Both the position numbers and the translations under genes were made by a program. Below the pieces are notes generated by a model. The model searched no databases. It saw nothing but the letters and a program-made list of their open reading frames with translations, and was not told the DNA's origin. This document shows, piece by piece, positions 1 through 11,122 of a stretch of DNA of 64,000 nt. The stretch spans positions 682,001-746,000 of the forward strand of contig JAJQJQ010000053.1 of assembly GCA_028622995.1 (NCBI GenBank). The letters are read 5' to 3'. How positions within the stretch are numbered: position 1 is the stretch's first letter; every line of letters starts with the position of its first letter. This DNA comes from Panagrolaimus kolymaensis. Lineage: Eukaryota; Nematoda; Chromadorea; Rhabditida; Panagrolaimidae.

Positions 1-10
1 ACTATTTTTT

Positions 11-165
11 TGCTTTTAAAGCTATTTTGAGTTCCTTTGGGATTCACCCAACTTGATTAATTTTTGGAAAACAAATTCTATGAATGTTGTTAAAATTCTT
101 TCAATTTGTTTTATTTTATGGTTGCAGAAAATCTATGTCAATGGCATAAAGAAAAACTATATTTT
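11..165. repeat. Representative type-A monomer (155 bp)
   Basis: First complete type-A unit, phased on TGCTTTTAAA. Diagnostic positions are TTCTATGAATG (B has TTCTTTGAATG), CTTTCAATTTG then TTTTATGGTTGCAG in the variable segment, and AATCTATGTC after it. The variable segment is one base longer than in type B, which accounts for 155 versus 154 bp. Type A dominates 1-10 kb, is mixed with B at 10-17.8 kb and 35.5-58.5 kb, and is absent between. In one forward frame the A monomer is open from ATG (80-82 here) for 43 codons to TGA (209-211). I read this as chance openness and not a gene. Another internal feature is the short dyad GCTTT-T-AAAGC. Confidence 0.95.
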
Positions 166-403
166 TGCTTTTAAAGCTATTTTGAGTTCCTTTGGGATTC
201 ACCCAACTTGATTAATTTTTGGAAAACAAATTCTATGAATGTTGTTAAAATTCTTTCAATTTGTTTTATTTTATGGTTGCAGAAAATCTATGTCAATGGC
301 ATAAAGAAAAACTATATTTTTGCTTTTAAAGCTATTTTGAGTTCCTTTGGGATTCACCCAACTTGATTAATTTTTGGAAAACAAATTCTATGAATGTTGT
401 TAA

Positions 404-475
404 AATTCTTTCAATTTGTTTTATTTTATGGATGCAGAAAATCTGTGTCAATGGCATTAAGAAAAACTATTTTTT
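404..475. repeat. A-to-B mosaic monomer (internal exchange point)
   Basis: This copy begins as type A (TTCTATGAATG, CTTTCAATTTG, TTTTATGG) and continues as type B (ATGCAG, AATCTGTGTC, GGCATTAAG). It sits exactly between a run of A units and a run of B units. The switch falls between TTTATGG and ATGCAG. This is direct evidence that exchange or conversion between monomer types resolves inside the repeat unit. Comparable mosaics occur near 7,039, 9,990, 13,585, 13,895, 35,570, 36,201, 36,510, 37,744, 38,053 and 44,570, and in the last monomer of the array. Confidence 0.8.
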
Positions 476-629
476 TGCTTTTAAAGCTATTTTGAGTTCC
501 TTTGGGATTCACCCAACTTGATTAATTTTTGGAAAACAAATTCTTTGAATGTTGTTAAAATTCTCTAGGTTTTTTTATCTAATGGATGCAGAAAATCTGT
601 GTCAATGGCATTAAGAAAAACTATTTTTT
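476..629. repeat. Representative type-B monomer (154 bp)
   Basis: First full type-B unit. Compared with type A it has TTCTTTGAATG, CTCTAGGTTTTTTTATC, ATGGATGCAG and AATCTGTGTC. The TAG inside CTCTAG closes the frame that is open in type A, and the A-type ATG is TTG here. Type B is the only form over about 17.8-35.6 kb. It has several point-variant lineages: GGCATAAAG or GGCATTAAG, GCTTTTAAAGCT or GCTTTTAATGCT, CTCTAGG or CTCTAGA, and TTTGGGATT or TTTTGGATT. Linkage among these marks defines the higher-order repeats listed separately. Confidence 0.95.
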
Positions 630-3300
630 TGCTTTTAAAGCTATTTTGAGTTCCTTTGGGATTCACCCAACTTGATTAATTTTTGGAAAACAAATTCTTT
701 GAATGTTGTTAAAATTCTCTAGGTTTTTTTATCTAATGGATGCAGAAAATCTGTGTCAATGGCATTAAGAAAAACTATTTTTTTGCTTTTAAAGCTATTT
801 TGAGTTCCTTTGGGATTCACTCAACTTGAGTAATTTTTTGAAAACAAATTCTTTGAATGTTGTTAAAATTCTCTAGGTTTTTTTATCTAATGGATGCAGA
901 AAATCTGTGTCAATGGCATTAAGAAAAACTATTTTTTTGCTTTTAAAGCTATTTTGAGTTCCTTTGGGATTCACCCAACTTGATTAATTTTTGGAAAACA
1001 AATTCTTTGAATGTTGTTAAAATTCTCTAGGTTTTTTTATCTAATGGATGCAGAAAATCTGTGTCAATGGCATTAAGAAAAACTATTTTTTTGCTTTTAA
1101 AGCTATTTTGAGTTCCTTTGGGATTCACCCAACTTGATTAATTTTTGGAAAACAAATTCTTTGAATGTTGTTAAAATTCTCTAGGTTTTTTTATCTAATG
1201 GATGCAGAAAATCTGTGTCAATGGCATTAAGAAAAACTATTTTTTTGCTTTTAAAGCTATTTTGAGTTCCTTTGGGATTCACCCAACTTGATTAATTTTT
1301 GGAAAACAAATTCTATGAATGTTGTTAAAATTCTTTCAATTTGTTTTATTTTATGGTTGCAGAAAATCTATGTCAATGGCATAAAGAAAAACTATATTTT
1401 TGCTTTTAAAGCTATTTTGAGTTCCTTTGGGATTCACTCAACTTGAGTAATTTTTTGAAAACAAATTCTTTGAATGTTGTTAAAATTCTCTAGGTTTTTT
1501 TATCTAATGGATGCAGAAAATCTGTGTCAATGGCATTAAGAAAAACTATTTTTTTGCTTTTAAAGCTATTTTGAGTTCCTTTGGGATTCACCCAACTTGA
1601 TTAATTTTTGGAAAACAAATTCTATGAATGTTGTTAAAATTCTTTCAATTTGTTTTATTTTATGGTTGCAGAAAATCTATGTCAATGGCATAAAGAAAAA
1701 CTATATTTTTGCTTTTAAAGCTATTTTGAGTTCCTTTGGGATTCACTCAACTTGATTAATTTTTGGAAAACAAATTCTATGAATGTTGTTAAAATTCTTT
1801 CAATTTGTTTTATTTTATGGTTGCAGAAAATCTATGTCAATGGCATAAAGAAAAACTATATTTTTGCTTTTAAAGCTATTTTGAGTTCCTTTGGGATTCA
1901 CTCAACTTGATTAATTTTTGGAAAACAAATTCTATGAATGTTGTTAAAATTCTTTCAATTTGTTTTATTTTATGGTTGCAGAAAATCTATGTCAATGGCA
2001 TAAAGAAAAACTATATTTTTGCTTTTAAAGCTATTTTGAGTTCCTTTGGGATTCACTCAACTTGATTAATTTTTGGAAAACAAATTCTATGAATGTTGTT
2101 AAAATTCTTTCAATTTGTTTTATTTTATGGTTGCAGAAAATCTATGTCAATGGCATAAAGAAAAACTATATTTTTGCTTTTAAAGCTATTTTGAGTTCCT
2201 TTGGGATTCACTCAACTTGAGTAATTTTTTGAAAACAAATTCTTTGAATGTTGTTAAAATTCTCTAGGTTTTTTTATCTAATGGATGCAGAAAATCTGTG
2301 TCAATGGCATAAAGAAAAACTATATTTTTGCTTTTAAAGCTATTTTGAGTTCCTTTGGGATTCACTCAACTTGATTAATTTTTGGAAAACAAATTCTATG
2401 AATGTTGTTAAAATTCTTTCAATTTGTTTTATTTTATGGTTGCAGAAAATCTATGTCAATGGCATAAAGAAAAACTATATTTTTGCTTTTAAAGCTATTT
2501 TGAGTTCCTTTGGGATTCACTCAACTTGATTAATTTTTGGAAAACAAATTCTATGAATGTTGTTAAAATTCTTTCAATTTGTTTTATTTTATGGTTGCAG
2601 AAAATCTATGTCAATGGCATAAAGAAAAACTATATTTTTGCTTTTAAAGCTATTTTGAGTTCCTTTGGGATTCACTCAACTTGAGTAATTTTTTGAAAAC
2701 AAATTCTTTGAATGTTGTTAAAATTCTCTAGGTTTTTTTATCTAATGGATGCAGAAAATCTGTGTCAATGGCATAAAGAAAAACTATATTTTTGCTTTTA
2801 AAGCTATTTTGAGTTCCTTTGGGATTCACTCAACTTGATTAATTTTTGGAAAACAAATTCTTTGAATGTTGTTAAAATTCTCTAGGTTTTTTTATCTAAT
2901 GGATGCAGAAAATCTGTGTCAATGGCATTAAGAAAAACTATTTTTTTGCTTTTAAAGCTATTTTGAGTTCCTTTGGGATTCACCCAACTTGATTAATTTT
3001 TGGAAAACAAATTCTTTGAATGTTGTTAAAATTCTCTAGGTTTTTTTATCTAATGGATGCAGAAAATCTGTGTCAATGGCATTAAGAAAAACTATTTTTT
3101 TGCTTTTAAAGCTATTTTGAGTTCCTTTGGGATTCACCCAACTTGATTAATTTTTGGAAAACAAATTCTATGAATGTTGTTAAAATTCTTTCAATTTGTT
3201 TTATTTTATGGTTGCAGAAAATCTATGTCAATGGCATAAAGAAAAACTATATTTTTGCTTTTAAAGCTATTTTGAGTTCCTTTGGGATTCACCCAACTTG

Positions 3301-5155
3301 ATTAATTTTTGGAAAACAAATTCTATGAATGTTGTTAAAATTCTTTCAATTTGTTTTATTTTATGGTTGCAGAAAATCTATGTCAATGGCATAAAGAAAA
3401 ACTATATTTTTGCTTTTAAAGCTATTTTGAGTTCCTTTGGGATTCACTCAACTTGATTAATTTTTGGAAAACAAATTCTATGAATGTTGTTAAAATTCTT
3501 TCAATTTGTTTTATTTTATGGTTGCAGAAAATCTATGTCAATGGCATAAAGAAAAACTATATTTTTGCTTTTAAAGCTATTTTGAGTTCCTTTGGGATTC
3601 ACTCAACTTGATTAATTTTTGGAAAACAAATTCTATGAATGTTGTTAAAATTCTTTCAATTTGTTTTATTTTATGGTTGCAGAAAATCTATGTCAATGGC
3701 ATAAAGAAAAACTATATTTTTGCTTTTAAAGCTATTTTGAGTTCCTTTGGGATTCACTCAACTTGATTAATTTTTGGAAAACAAATTCTATGAATGTTGT
3801 TAAAATTCTTTCAATTTGTTTTATTTTATGGTTGCAGAAAATCTATGTCAATGGCATAAAGAAAAACTATATTTTTGCTTTTAAAGCTATTTTGAGTTCC
3901 TTTGGGATTCACTCAACTTGATTAATTTTTGGAAAACAAATTCTATGAATGTTGTTAAAATTCTTTCAATTTGTTTTATTTTATGGTTGCAGAAAATCTA
4001 TGTCAATGGCATAAAGAAAAACTATATTTTTGCTTTTAAAGCTATTTTGAGTTCCTTTGGGATTCACTCAACTTGAGTAATTTTTTGAAAACAAATTCTT
4101 TGAATGTTGTTAAAATTCTCTAGGTTTTTTTATCTAATGGATGCAGAAAATCTGTGTCAATGGCATAAAGAAAAACTATATTTTTGCTTTTAAAGCTATT
4201 TTGAGTTCCTTTGGGATTCACTCAACTTGATTAATTTTTGGAAAACAAATTCTATGAATGTTGTTAAAATTCTTTCAATTTGTTTTATTTTATGGTTGCA
4301 GAAAATCTATGTCAATGGCATAAAGAAAAACTATATTTTTGCTTTTAAAGCTATTTTGAGTTCCTTTGGGATTCACTCAACTTGATTAATTTTTGGAAAA
4401 CAAATTCTATGAATGTTGTTAAAATTCTTTCAATTTGTTTTATTTTATGGTTGCAGAAAATCTATGTCAATGGCATAAAGAAAAACTATATTTTTGCTTT
4501 TAAAGCTATTTTGAGTTCCTTTGGGATTCACTCAACTTGAGTAATTTTTTGAAAACAAATTCTTTGAATGTTGTTAAAATTCTCTAGGTTTTTTTATCTA
4601 ATGGATGCAGAAAATCTGTGTCAATGGCATAAAGAAAAACTATATTTTTGCTTTTAAAGCTATTTTGAGTTCCTTTGGGATTCACTCAACTTGATTAATT
4701 TTTGGAAAACAAATTCTATGAATGTTGTTAAAATTCTTTCAATTTGTTTTATTTTATGGTTGCAGAAAATCTATGTCAATGGCATAAAGAAAAACTATAT
4801 TTTTGCTTTTAAAGCTATTTTGAGTTCCTTTGGGATTCACTCAACTTGATTAATTTTTGGAAAACAAATTCTATGAATGTTGTTAAAATTCTTTCAATTT
4901 GTTTTATTTTATGGTTGCAGAAAATCTATGTCAATGGCATAAAGAAAAACTATATTTTTGCTTTTAAAGCTATTTTGAGTTCCTTTGGGATTCACTCAAC
5001 TTGATTAATTTTTGGAAAACAAATTCTATGAATGTTGTTAAAATTCTTTCAATTTGTTTTATTTTATGGTTGCAGAAAATCTATGTCAATGGCATAAAGA
5101 AAAACTATATTTTTGCTTTTAAAGCTATTTTGAGTTCCTTTGGGATTCACTCAAC
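3301..5155. repeat. Satellite 1, A-rich segment with scattered B-prime units
   Basis: Runs of type-A monomers interrupted by B-prime units. The B-prime mark CTTGAGTAA falls at 4,072, 4,536 and 5,155, spacings of 464 bp (three monomers) and 619 bp (four monomers). B-prime is a type-B unit with GAGTAATTTTTTG in place of GATTAATTTTTGG. All units here have CACTCAAC and GGCATAAAG. This segment leads from the left domain to the uniform A run. Confidence 0.8.
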
Positions 5156-7168
5156 TTGAGTAATTTTTTGAAAACAAATTCTTTGAATGTTGTTAAAATT
5201 CTCTAGGTTTTTTTATCTAATGGATGCAGAAAATCTGTGTCAATGGCATAAAGAAAAACTATATTTTTGCTTTTAAAGCTATTTTGAGTTCCTTTGGGAT
5301 TCACTCAACTTGATTAATTTTTGGAAAACAAATTCTATGAATGTTGTTAAAATTCTTTCAATTTGTTTTATTTTATGGTTGCAGAAAATCTATGTCAATG
5401 GCATAAAGAAAAACTATATTTTTGCTTTTAAAGCTATTTTGAGTTCCTTTGGGATTCACTCAACTTGATTAATTTTTGGAAAACAAATTCTATGAATGTT
5501 GTTAAAATTCTTTCAATTTGTTTTATTTTATGGTTGCAGAAAATCTATGTCAATGGCATAAAGAAAAACTATATTTTTGCTTTTAAAGCTATTTTGAGTT
5601 CCTTTGGGATTCACTCAACTTGATTAATTTTTGGAAAACAAATTCTATGAATGTTGTTAAAATTCTTTCAATTTGTTTTATTTTATGGTTGCAGAAAATC
5701 TATGTCAATGGCATAAAGAAAAACTATATTTTTGCTTTTAAAGCTATTTTGAGTTCCTTTGGGATTCACTCAACTTGATTAATTTTTGGAAAACAAATTC
5801 TATGAATGTTGTTAAAATTCTTTCAATTTGTTTTATTTTATGGTTGCAGAAAATCTATGTCAATGGCATAAAGAAAAACTATATTTTTGCTTTTAAAGCT
5901 ATTTTGAGTTCCTTTGGGATTCACTCAACTTGATTAATTTTTGGAAAACAAATTCTATGAATGTTGTTAAAATTCTTTCAATTTGTTTTATTTTATGGTT
6001 GCAGAAAATCTATGTCAATGGCATAAAGAAAAACTATATTTTTGCTTTTAAAGCTATTTTGAGTTCCTTTGGGATTCACTCAACTTGATTAATTTTTGGA
6101 AAACAAATTCTATGAATGTTGTTAAAATTCTTTCAATTTGTTTTATTTTATGGTTGCAGAAAATCTATGTCAATGGCATAAAGAAAAACTATATTTTTGC
6201 TTTTAAAGCTATTTTGAGTTCCTTTGGGATTCACTCAACTTGATTAATTTTTGGAAAACAAATTCTATGAATGTTGTTAAAATTCTTTCAATTTGTTTTA
6301 TTTTATGGTTGCAGAAAATCTATGTCAATGGCATAAAGAAAAACTATATTTTTGCTTTTAAAGCTATTTTGAGTTCCTTTGGGATTCACTCAACTTGATT
6401 AATTTTTGGAAAACAAATTCTATGAATGTTGTTAAAATTCTTTCAATTTGTTTTATTTTATGGTTGCAGAAAATCTATGTCAATGGCATAAAGAAAAACT
6501 ATATTTTTGCTTTTAAAGCTATTTTGAGTTCCTTTGGGATTCACTCAACTTGATTAATTTTTGGAAAACAAATTCTATGAATGTTGTTAAAATTCTTTCA
6601 ATTTGTTTTATTTTATGGTTGCAGAAAATCTATGTCAATGGCATAAAGAAAAACTATATTTTTGCTTTTAAAGCTATTTTGAGTTCCTTTGGGATTCACT
6701 CAACTTGATTAATTTTTGGAAAACAAATTCTATGAATGTTGTTAAAATTCTTTCAATTTGTTTTATTTTATGGTTGCAGAAAATCTATGTCAATGGCATA
6801 AAGAAAAACTATATTTTTGCTTTTAAAGCTATTTTGAGTTCCTTTGGGATTCACTCAACTTGATTAATTTTTGGAAAACAAATTCTATGAATGTTGTTAA
6901 AATTCTTTCAATTTGTTTTATTTTATGGTTGCAGAAAATCTATGTCAATGGCATAAAGAAAAACTATATTTTTGCTTTTAAAGCTATTTTGAGTTCCTTT
7001 GGGATTCACTCAACTTGATTAATTTTTGGAAAACAAATTCTTTGAATGTTGTTAAAATTCTTTCAATTTGTTTTATTTTATGGTTGCAGAAAATCTATGT
7101 CAATGGCATAAAGAAAAACTATATTTTTGCTTTTAAAGCTATTTTGAGTTCCTTTGGGATTCACTCAA
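5156..7168. repeat. Uniform run of 12 consecutive type-A monomers
   Basis: Between the B-prime marks at 5,155 and 7,169 lie 2,014 bp, or 13 periods (twelve of 155 bp and one of 154). The intervening copies are all type A and look nearly identical. The only difference I noticed is TTCTTTGAATG in place of TTCTATGAATG near 7,039, a short B-like patch inside an A unit. This is the longest pure A run in the window and looks like recent local amplification or homogenisation. Confidence 0.8.
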
Positions 7169-9643
7169 CTTGAGTAATTTTTTGAAAACAAATTCTTTGA
7201 ATGTTGTTAAAATTCTCTAGGTTTTTTTATCTAATGGATGCAGAAAATCTGTGTCAATGGCATAAAGAAAAACTATATTTTTGCTTTTAAAGCTATTTTG
7301 AGTTCCTTTGGGATTCACTCAACTTGATTAATTTTTGGAAAACAAATTCTATGAATGTTGTTAAAATTCTTTCAATTTGTTTTATTTTATGGTTGCAGAA
7401 AATCTATGTCAATGGCATAAAGAAAAACTATATTTTTGCTTTTAAAGCTATTTTGAGTTCCTTTGGGATTCACTCAACTTGATTAATTTTTGGAAAACAA
7501 ATTCTATGAATGTTGTTAAAATTCTTTCAATTTGTTTTATTTTATGGTTGCAGAAAATCTATGTCAATGGCATAAAGAAAAACTATATTTTTGCTTTTAA
7601 AGCTATTTTGAGTTCCTTTGGGATTCACTCAACTTGAGTAATTTTTTGAAAACAAATTCTTTGAATGTTGTTAAAATTCTCTAGGTTTTTTTATCTAATG
7701 GATGCAGAAAATCTGTGTCAATGGCATAAAGAAAAACTATATTTTTGCTTTTAAAGCTATTTTGAGTTCCTTTGGGATTCACTCAACTTGATTAATTTTT
7801 GGAAAACAAATTCTATGAATGTTGTTAAAATTCTTTCAATTTGTTTTATTTTATGGTTGCAGAAAATCTATGTCAATGGCATAAAGAAAAACTATATTTT
7901 TGCTTTTAAAGCTATTTTGAGTTCCTTTGGGATTCACTCAACTTGATTAATTTTTGGAAAACAAATTCTATGAATGTTGTTAAAATTCTTTCAATTTGTT
8001 TTATTTTATGGTTGCAGAAAATCTATGTCAATGGCATAAAGAAAAACTATATTTTTGCTTTTAAAGCTATTTTGAGTTCCTTTGGGATTCACTCAACTTG
8101 AGTAATTTTTTGAAAACAAATTCTTTGAATGTTGTTAAAATTCTCTAGGTTTTTTTATCTAATGGATGCAGAAAATCTGTGTCAATGGCATAAAGAAAAA
8201 CTATATTTTTGCTTTTAAAGCTATTTTGAGTTCCTTTGGGATTCACTCAACTTGATTAATTTTTGGAAAACAAATTCTATGAATGTTGTTAAAATTCTTT
8301 CAATTTGTTTTATTTTATGGTTGCAGAAAATCTATGTCAATGGCATAAAGAAAAACTATATTTTTGCTTTTAAAGCTATTTTGAGTTCCTTTGGGATTCA
8401 CTCAACTTGATTAATTTTTGGAAAACAAATTCTATGAATGTTGTTAAAATTCTTTCAATTTGTTTTATTTTATGGTTGCAGAAAATCTATGTCAATGGCA
8501 TAAAGAAAAACTATATTTTTGCTTTTAAAGCTATTTTGAGTTCCTTTGGGATTCACTCAACTTGAGTAATTTTTTGAAAACAAATTCTTTGAATGTTGTT
8601 AAAATTCTCTAGGTTTTTTTATCTAATGGATGCAGAAAATCTGTGTCAATGGCATAAAGAAAAACTATATTTTTGCTTTTAAAGCTATTTTGAGTTCCTT
8701 TGGGATTCACTCAACTTGATTAATTTTTGGAAAACAAATTCTATGAATGTTGTTAAAATTCTTTCAATTTGTTTTATTTTATGGTTGCAGAAAATCTATG
8801 TCAATGGCATAAAGAAAAACTATATTTTTGCTTTTAAAGCTATTTTGAGTTCCTTTGGGATTCACTCAACTTGAGTAATTTTTTGAAAACAAATTCTTTG
8901 AATGTTGTTAAAATTCTCTAGGTTTTTTTATCTAATGGATGCAGAAAATCTGTGTCAATGGCATAAAGAAAAACTATATTTTTGCTTTTAAAGCTATTTT
9001 GAGTTCCTTTGGGATTCACTCAACTTGATTAATTTTTGGAAAACAAATTCTATGAATGTTGTTAAAATTCTTTCAATTTGTTTTATTTTATGGTTGCAGA
9101 AAATCTATGTCAATGGCATAAAGAAAAACTATATTTTTGCTTTTAAAGCTATTTTGAGTTCCTTTGGGATTCACTCAACTTGATTAATTTTTGGAAAACA
9201 AATTCTATGAATGTTGTTAAAATTCTTTCAATTTGTTTTATTTTATGGTTGCAGAAAATCTATGTCAATGGCATAAAGAAAAACTATATTTTTGCTTTTA
9301 AAGCTATTTTGAGTTCCTTTGGGATTCACTCAACTTGAGTAATTTTTTGAAAACAAATTCTTTGAATGTTGTTAAAATTCTCTAGGTTTTTTTATCTAAT
9401 GGATGCAGAAAATCTGTGTCAATGGCATAAAGAAAAACTATATTTTTGCTTTTAAAGCTATTTTGAGTTCCTTTGGGATTCACTCAACTTGATTAATTTT
9501 TGGAAAACAAATTCTATGAATGTTGTTAAAATTCTTTCAATTTGTTTTATTTTATGGTTGCAGAAAATCTATGTCAATGGCATAAAGAAAAACTATATTT
9601 TTGCTTTTAAAGCTATTTTGAGTTCCTTTGGGATTCACTCAAC
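7169..9643. repeat. Higher-order repeat of A and B-prime units (464-bp trimers, 309-bp dimers)
   Basis: B-prime marks (CTTGAGTAA) fall at 7,169, 7,633, 8,097, 8,561, 8,870, 9,334 and 9,643. The spacings are 464, 464, 464, 309, 464 and 309 bp. Thus A-A-B' trimers (155+155+154) are followed by a mix of A-A-B' trimers and A-B' dimers. Units in equivalent positions look identical, which is the definition of a higher-order repeat. The 309-bp dimers look like trimers that lost one A unit by unequal exchange. Confidence 0.88.
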
Positions 9644-10150
9644 TTGAGTAATTTTTTGAAAACAAATTCTTTGAATGTTGTTAAAATTCTCTAGGTTTTT
9701 TTATCTAATGGATGCAGAAAATCTGTGTCAATGGCATAAAGAAAAACTATATTTTTGCTTTTAAAGCTATTTTGAGTTCCTTTGGGATTCACTCAACTTG
9801 ATTAATTTTTGGAAAACAAATTCTATGAATGTTGTTAAAATTCTTTCAATTTGTTTTATTTTATGGTTGCAGAAAATCTATGTCAATGGCATAAAGAAAA
9901 ACTATATTTTTGCTTTTAAAGCTATTTTGAGTTCCTTTGGGATTCACTCAACTTGATTAATTTTTGGAAAACAAATTCTATGAATGTTGTTAAAATTCTC
10001 TAGGTTTTTTTATCTAATGGATGCAGAAAATCTGTGTCAATGGCATAAAGAAAAACTATATTTTTGCTTTTAAAGCTATTTTGAGTTCCTTTGGGATTCA
10101 CTCAACTTGATTAATTTTTGGAAAACAAATTCTATGAATGATGTTAAAAT

Positions 10151-10195
10151 ACTCTAAATTTTTTCTATTTTATGGCGGAGTTGAATCTTGCTAAA
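10151..10195. repeat. Type-C divergent monomer segment, copy 1
   Basis: About 45 bp of this monomer differ strongly from both A and B. It reads ACTCTAAATTTTTTC, then TATTTTATGGCGGAG, then TTGAATCTTGCTAAATGG. The flanking sequence is ordinary Satellite 1, and the segment is the same length as in type A, so it aligns without a gap. GGCGGAG holds one of the very few CpGs in the array. GAATGATG just upstream replaces GAATGTTG in this copy only. It looks like a relic of an older or separate subfamily that escaped homogenisation. Confidence 0.85.
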
Positions 10196-11077
10196 TGGCA
10201 TAAAGAAAAACTATATTTTTGCTTTAAAAGCTATTTTGAGTTCCTTTGGGATTCACTCAACTTGATTAATTTTTGGAAAACAAATTCTTTGAATGTTGTT
10301 AAAATTCTCTAGGTTTTTTTATCTAATGGATGCAGAAAATCTGTGTCAATGGCATTAAGAAAAACTATATTTTTGCTTTTAAAGCTATTTTGAGTTCCTT
10401 TGGGATTCACTCAACTTGATTAATTTTTGGAAAACAAATTCTTTGAATGTTGTTAAAATTCTCTAGGTTTTTTTATCTAATGGATGCAGAAAATCTGTGT
10501 CAATGGCATTAAGAAAAACTATATTTTTGCTTTTAAAGCTATTTTGAGTTCCTTTGGGATTCACTCAACTTGATTAATTTTTGGAAAACAAATTCTTTGA
10601 ATGTTGTTAAAATTCTCTAGGTTTTTTTATCTAATGGATGCAGAAAATCTGTGTCAATGGCATAAAGAAAAACAATATTTTTGCTTTTAAAGCTATTTTG
10701 AGTTCCTTTGGGATTCACTCAACTTGATTAATTTTTTGGAAAACAAATTCTATGAATGTTGTTAAAATTCTTTCAATTTGTTTTATTTTATGGTTGCAGA
10801 AAATCTATGTCAATGGCATTAAGAAAAACTATATTTTTGCTTTTAAAGCTATTTTGAGTTCCTTTGGGATTCACTCAACTTGATTAATTTTTGGAAAACA
10901 AATTCTTTGAATGTTGTTAAAATTCTCTAGGTTTTTTTATCTAATGGATGCAGAAAATCTGTGTCAATGGCATAAAGAAAAACTATATTTTTGCTTTTAA
11001 AGCTATTTTGAGTTCCTTTGGGATTCACTCAACTTGATTAATTTTTGGAAAACAAATTCTATGAATGTTGTTAAAAT

Positions 11078-11122
11078 ACTCTAAATTTTTTCTATTTTAT
11101 GGCGGAGTTGAATCTTGCTAAA
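11078..11122. repeat. Type-C divergent monomer segment, copy 2
   Basis: Second copy of the divergent segment, 927 bp (six monomers) after the first and apparently identical to it over the 45 bp. Here the upstream motif is the ordinary GAATGTTG. The two copies probably arose by duplicating a block of about six monomers. I saw no further type-C copy in the rest of the array. Confidence 0.85.

Larger units (their letters stand above)
1..3300. repeat. Satellite 1 left domain with the CACCCAAC variant
   Basis: About 21 monomers, the first cut by the window edge. Many carry CACCCAACTTG, whereas everything after about 3,300 carries CACTCAACTTG. The last CACCCAAC is at about 3,290. Type-B copies here often read ACTATTTTTTTGC instead of ACTATATTTTTGC. 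A and B units alternate in irregular runs (A at 1-475, B at about 476-1,250, then mixed). The B-prime form, with ACTTGAGTAA, has its marker at 825, 1,442, 2,216 and 2,680. This is a separate homogenisation domain that probably extends to the left. Confidence 0.85.

Noticed and set aside
100..128. T-rich tract followed by GGTTGCAG in type A, resembling a 3' splice acceptor
   Set aside because: AT-rich DNA makes such matches by chance. There is no consistent donor site or exon in the array, and type B alters the tract.
80..211. 43-codon open frame repeated in type-A monomers as a candidate gene
   Set aside because: It is short, of low complexity, cannot run across the 155-bp period, is destroyed in all type-B units, and no homology is recognisable. 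Treated as a by-product of the repeat.
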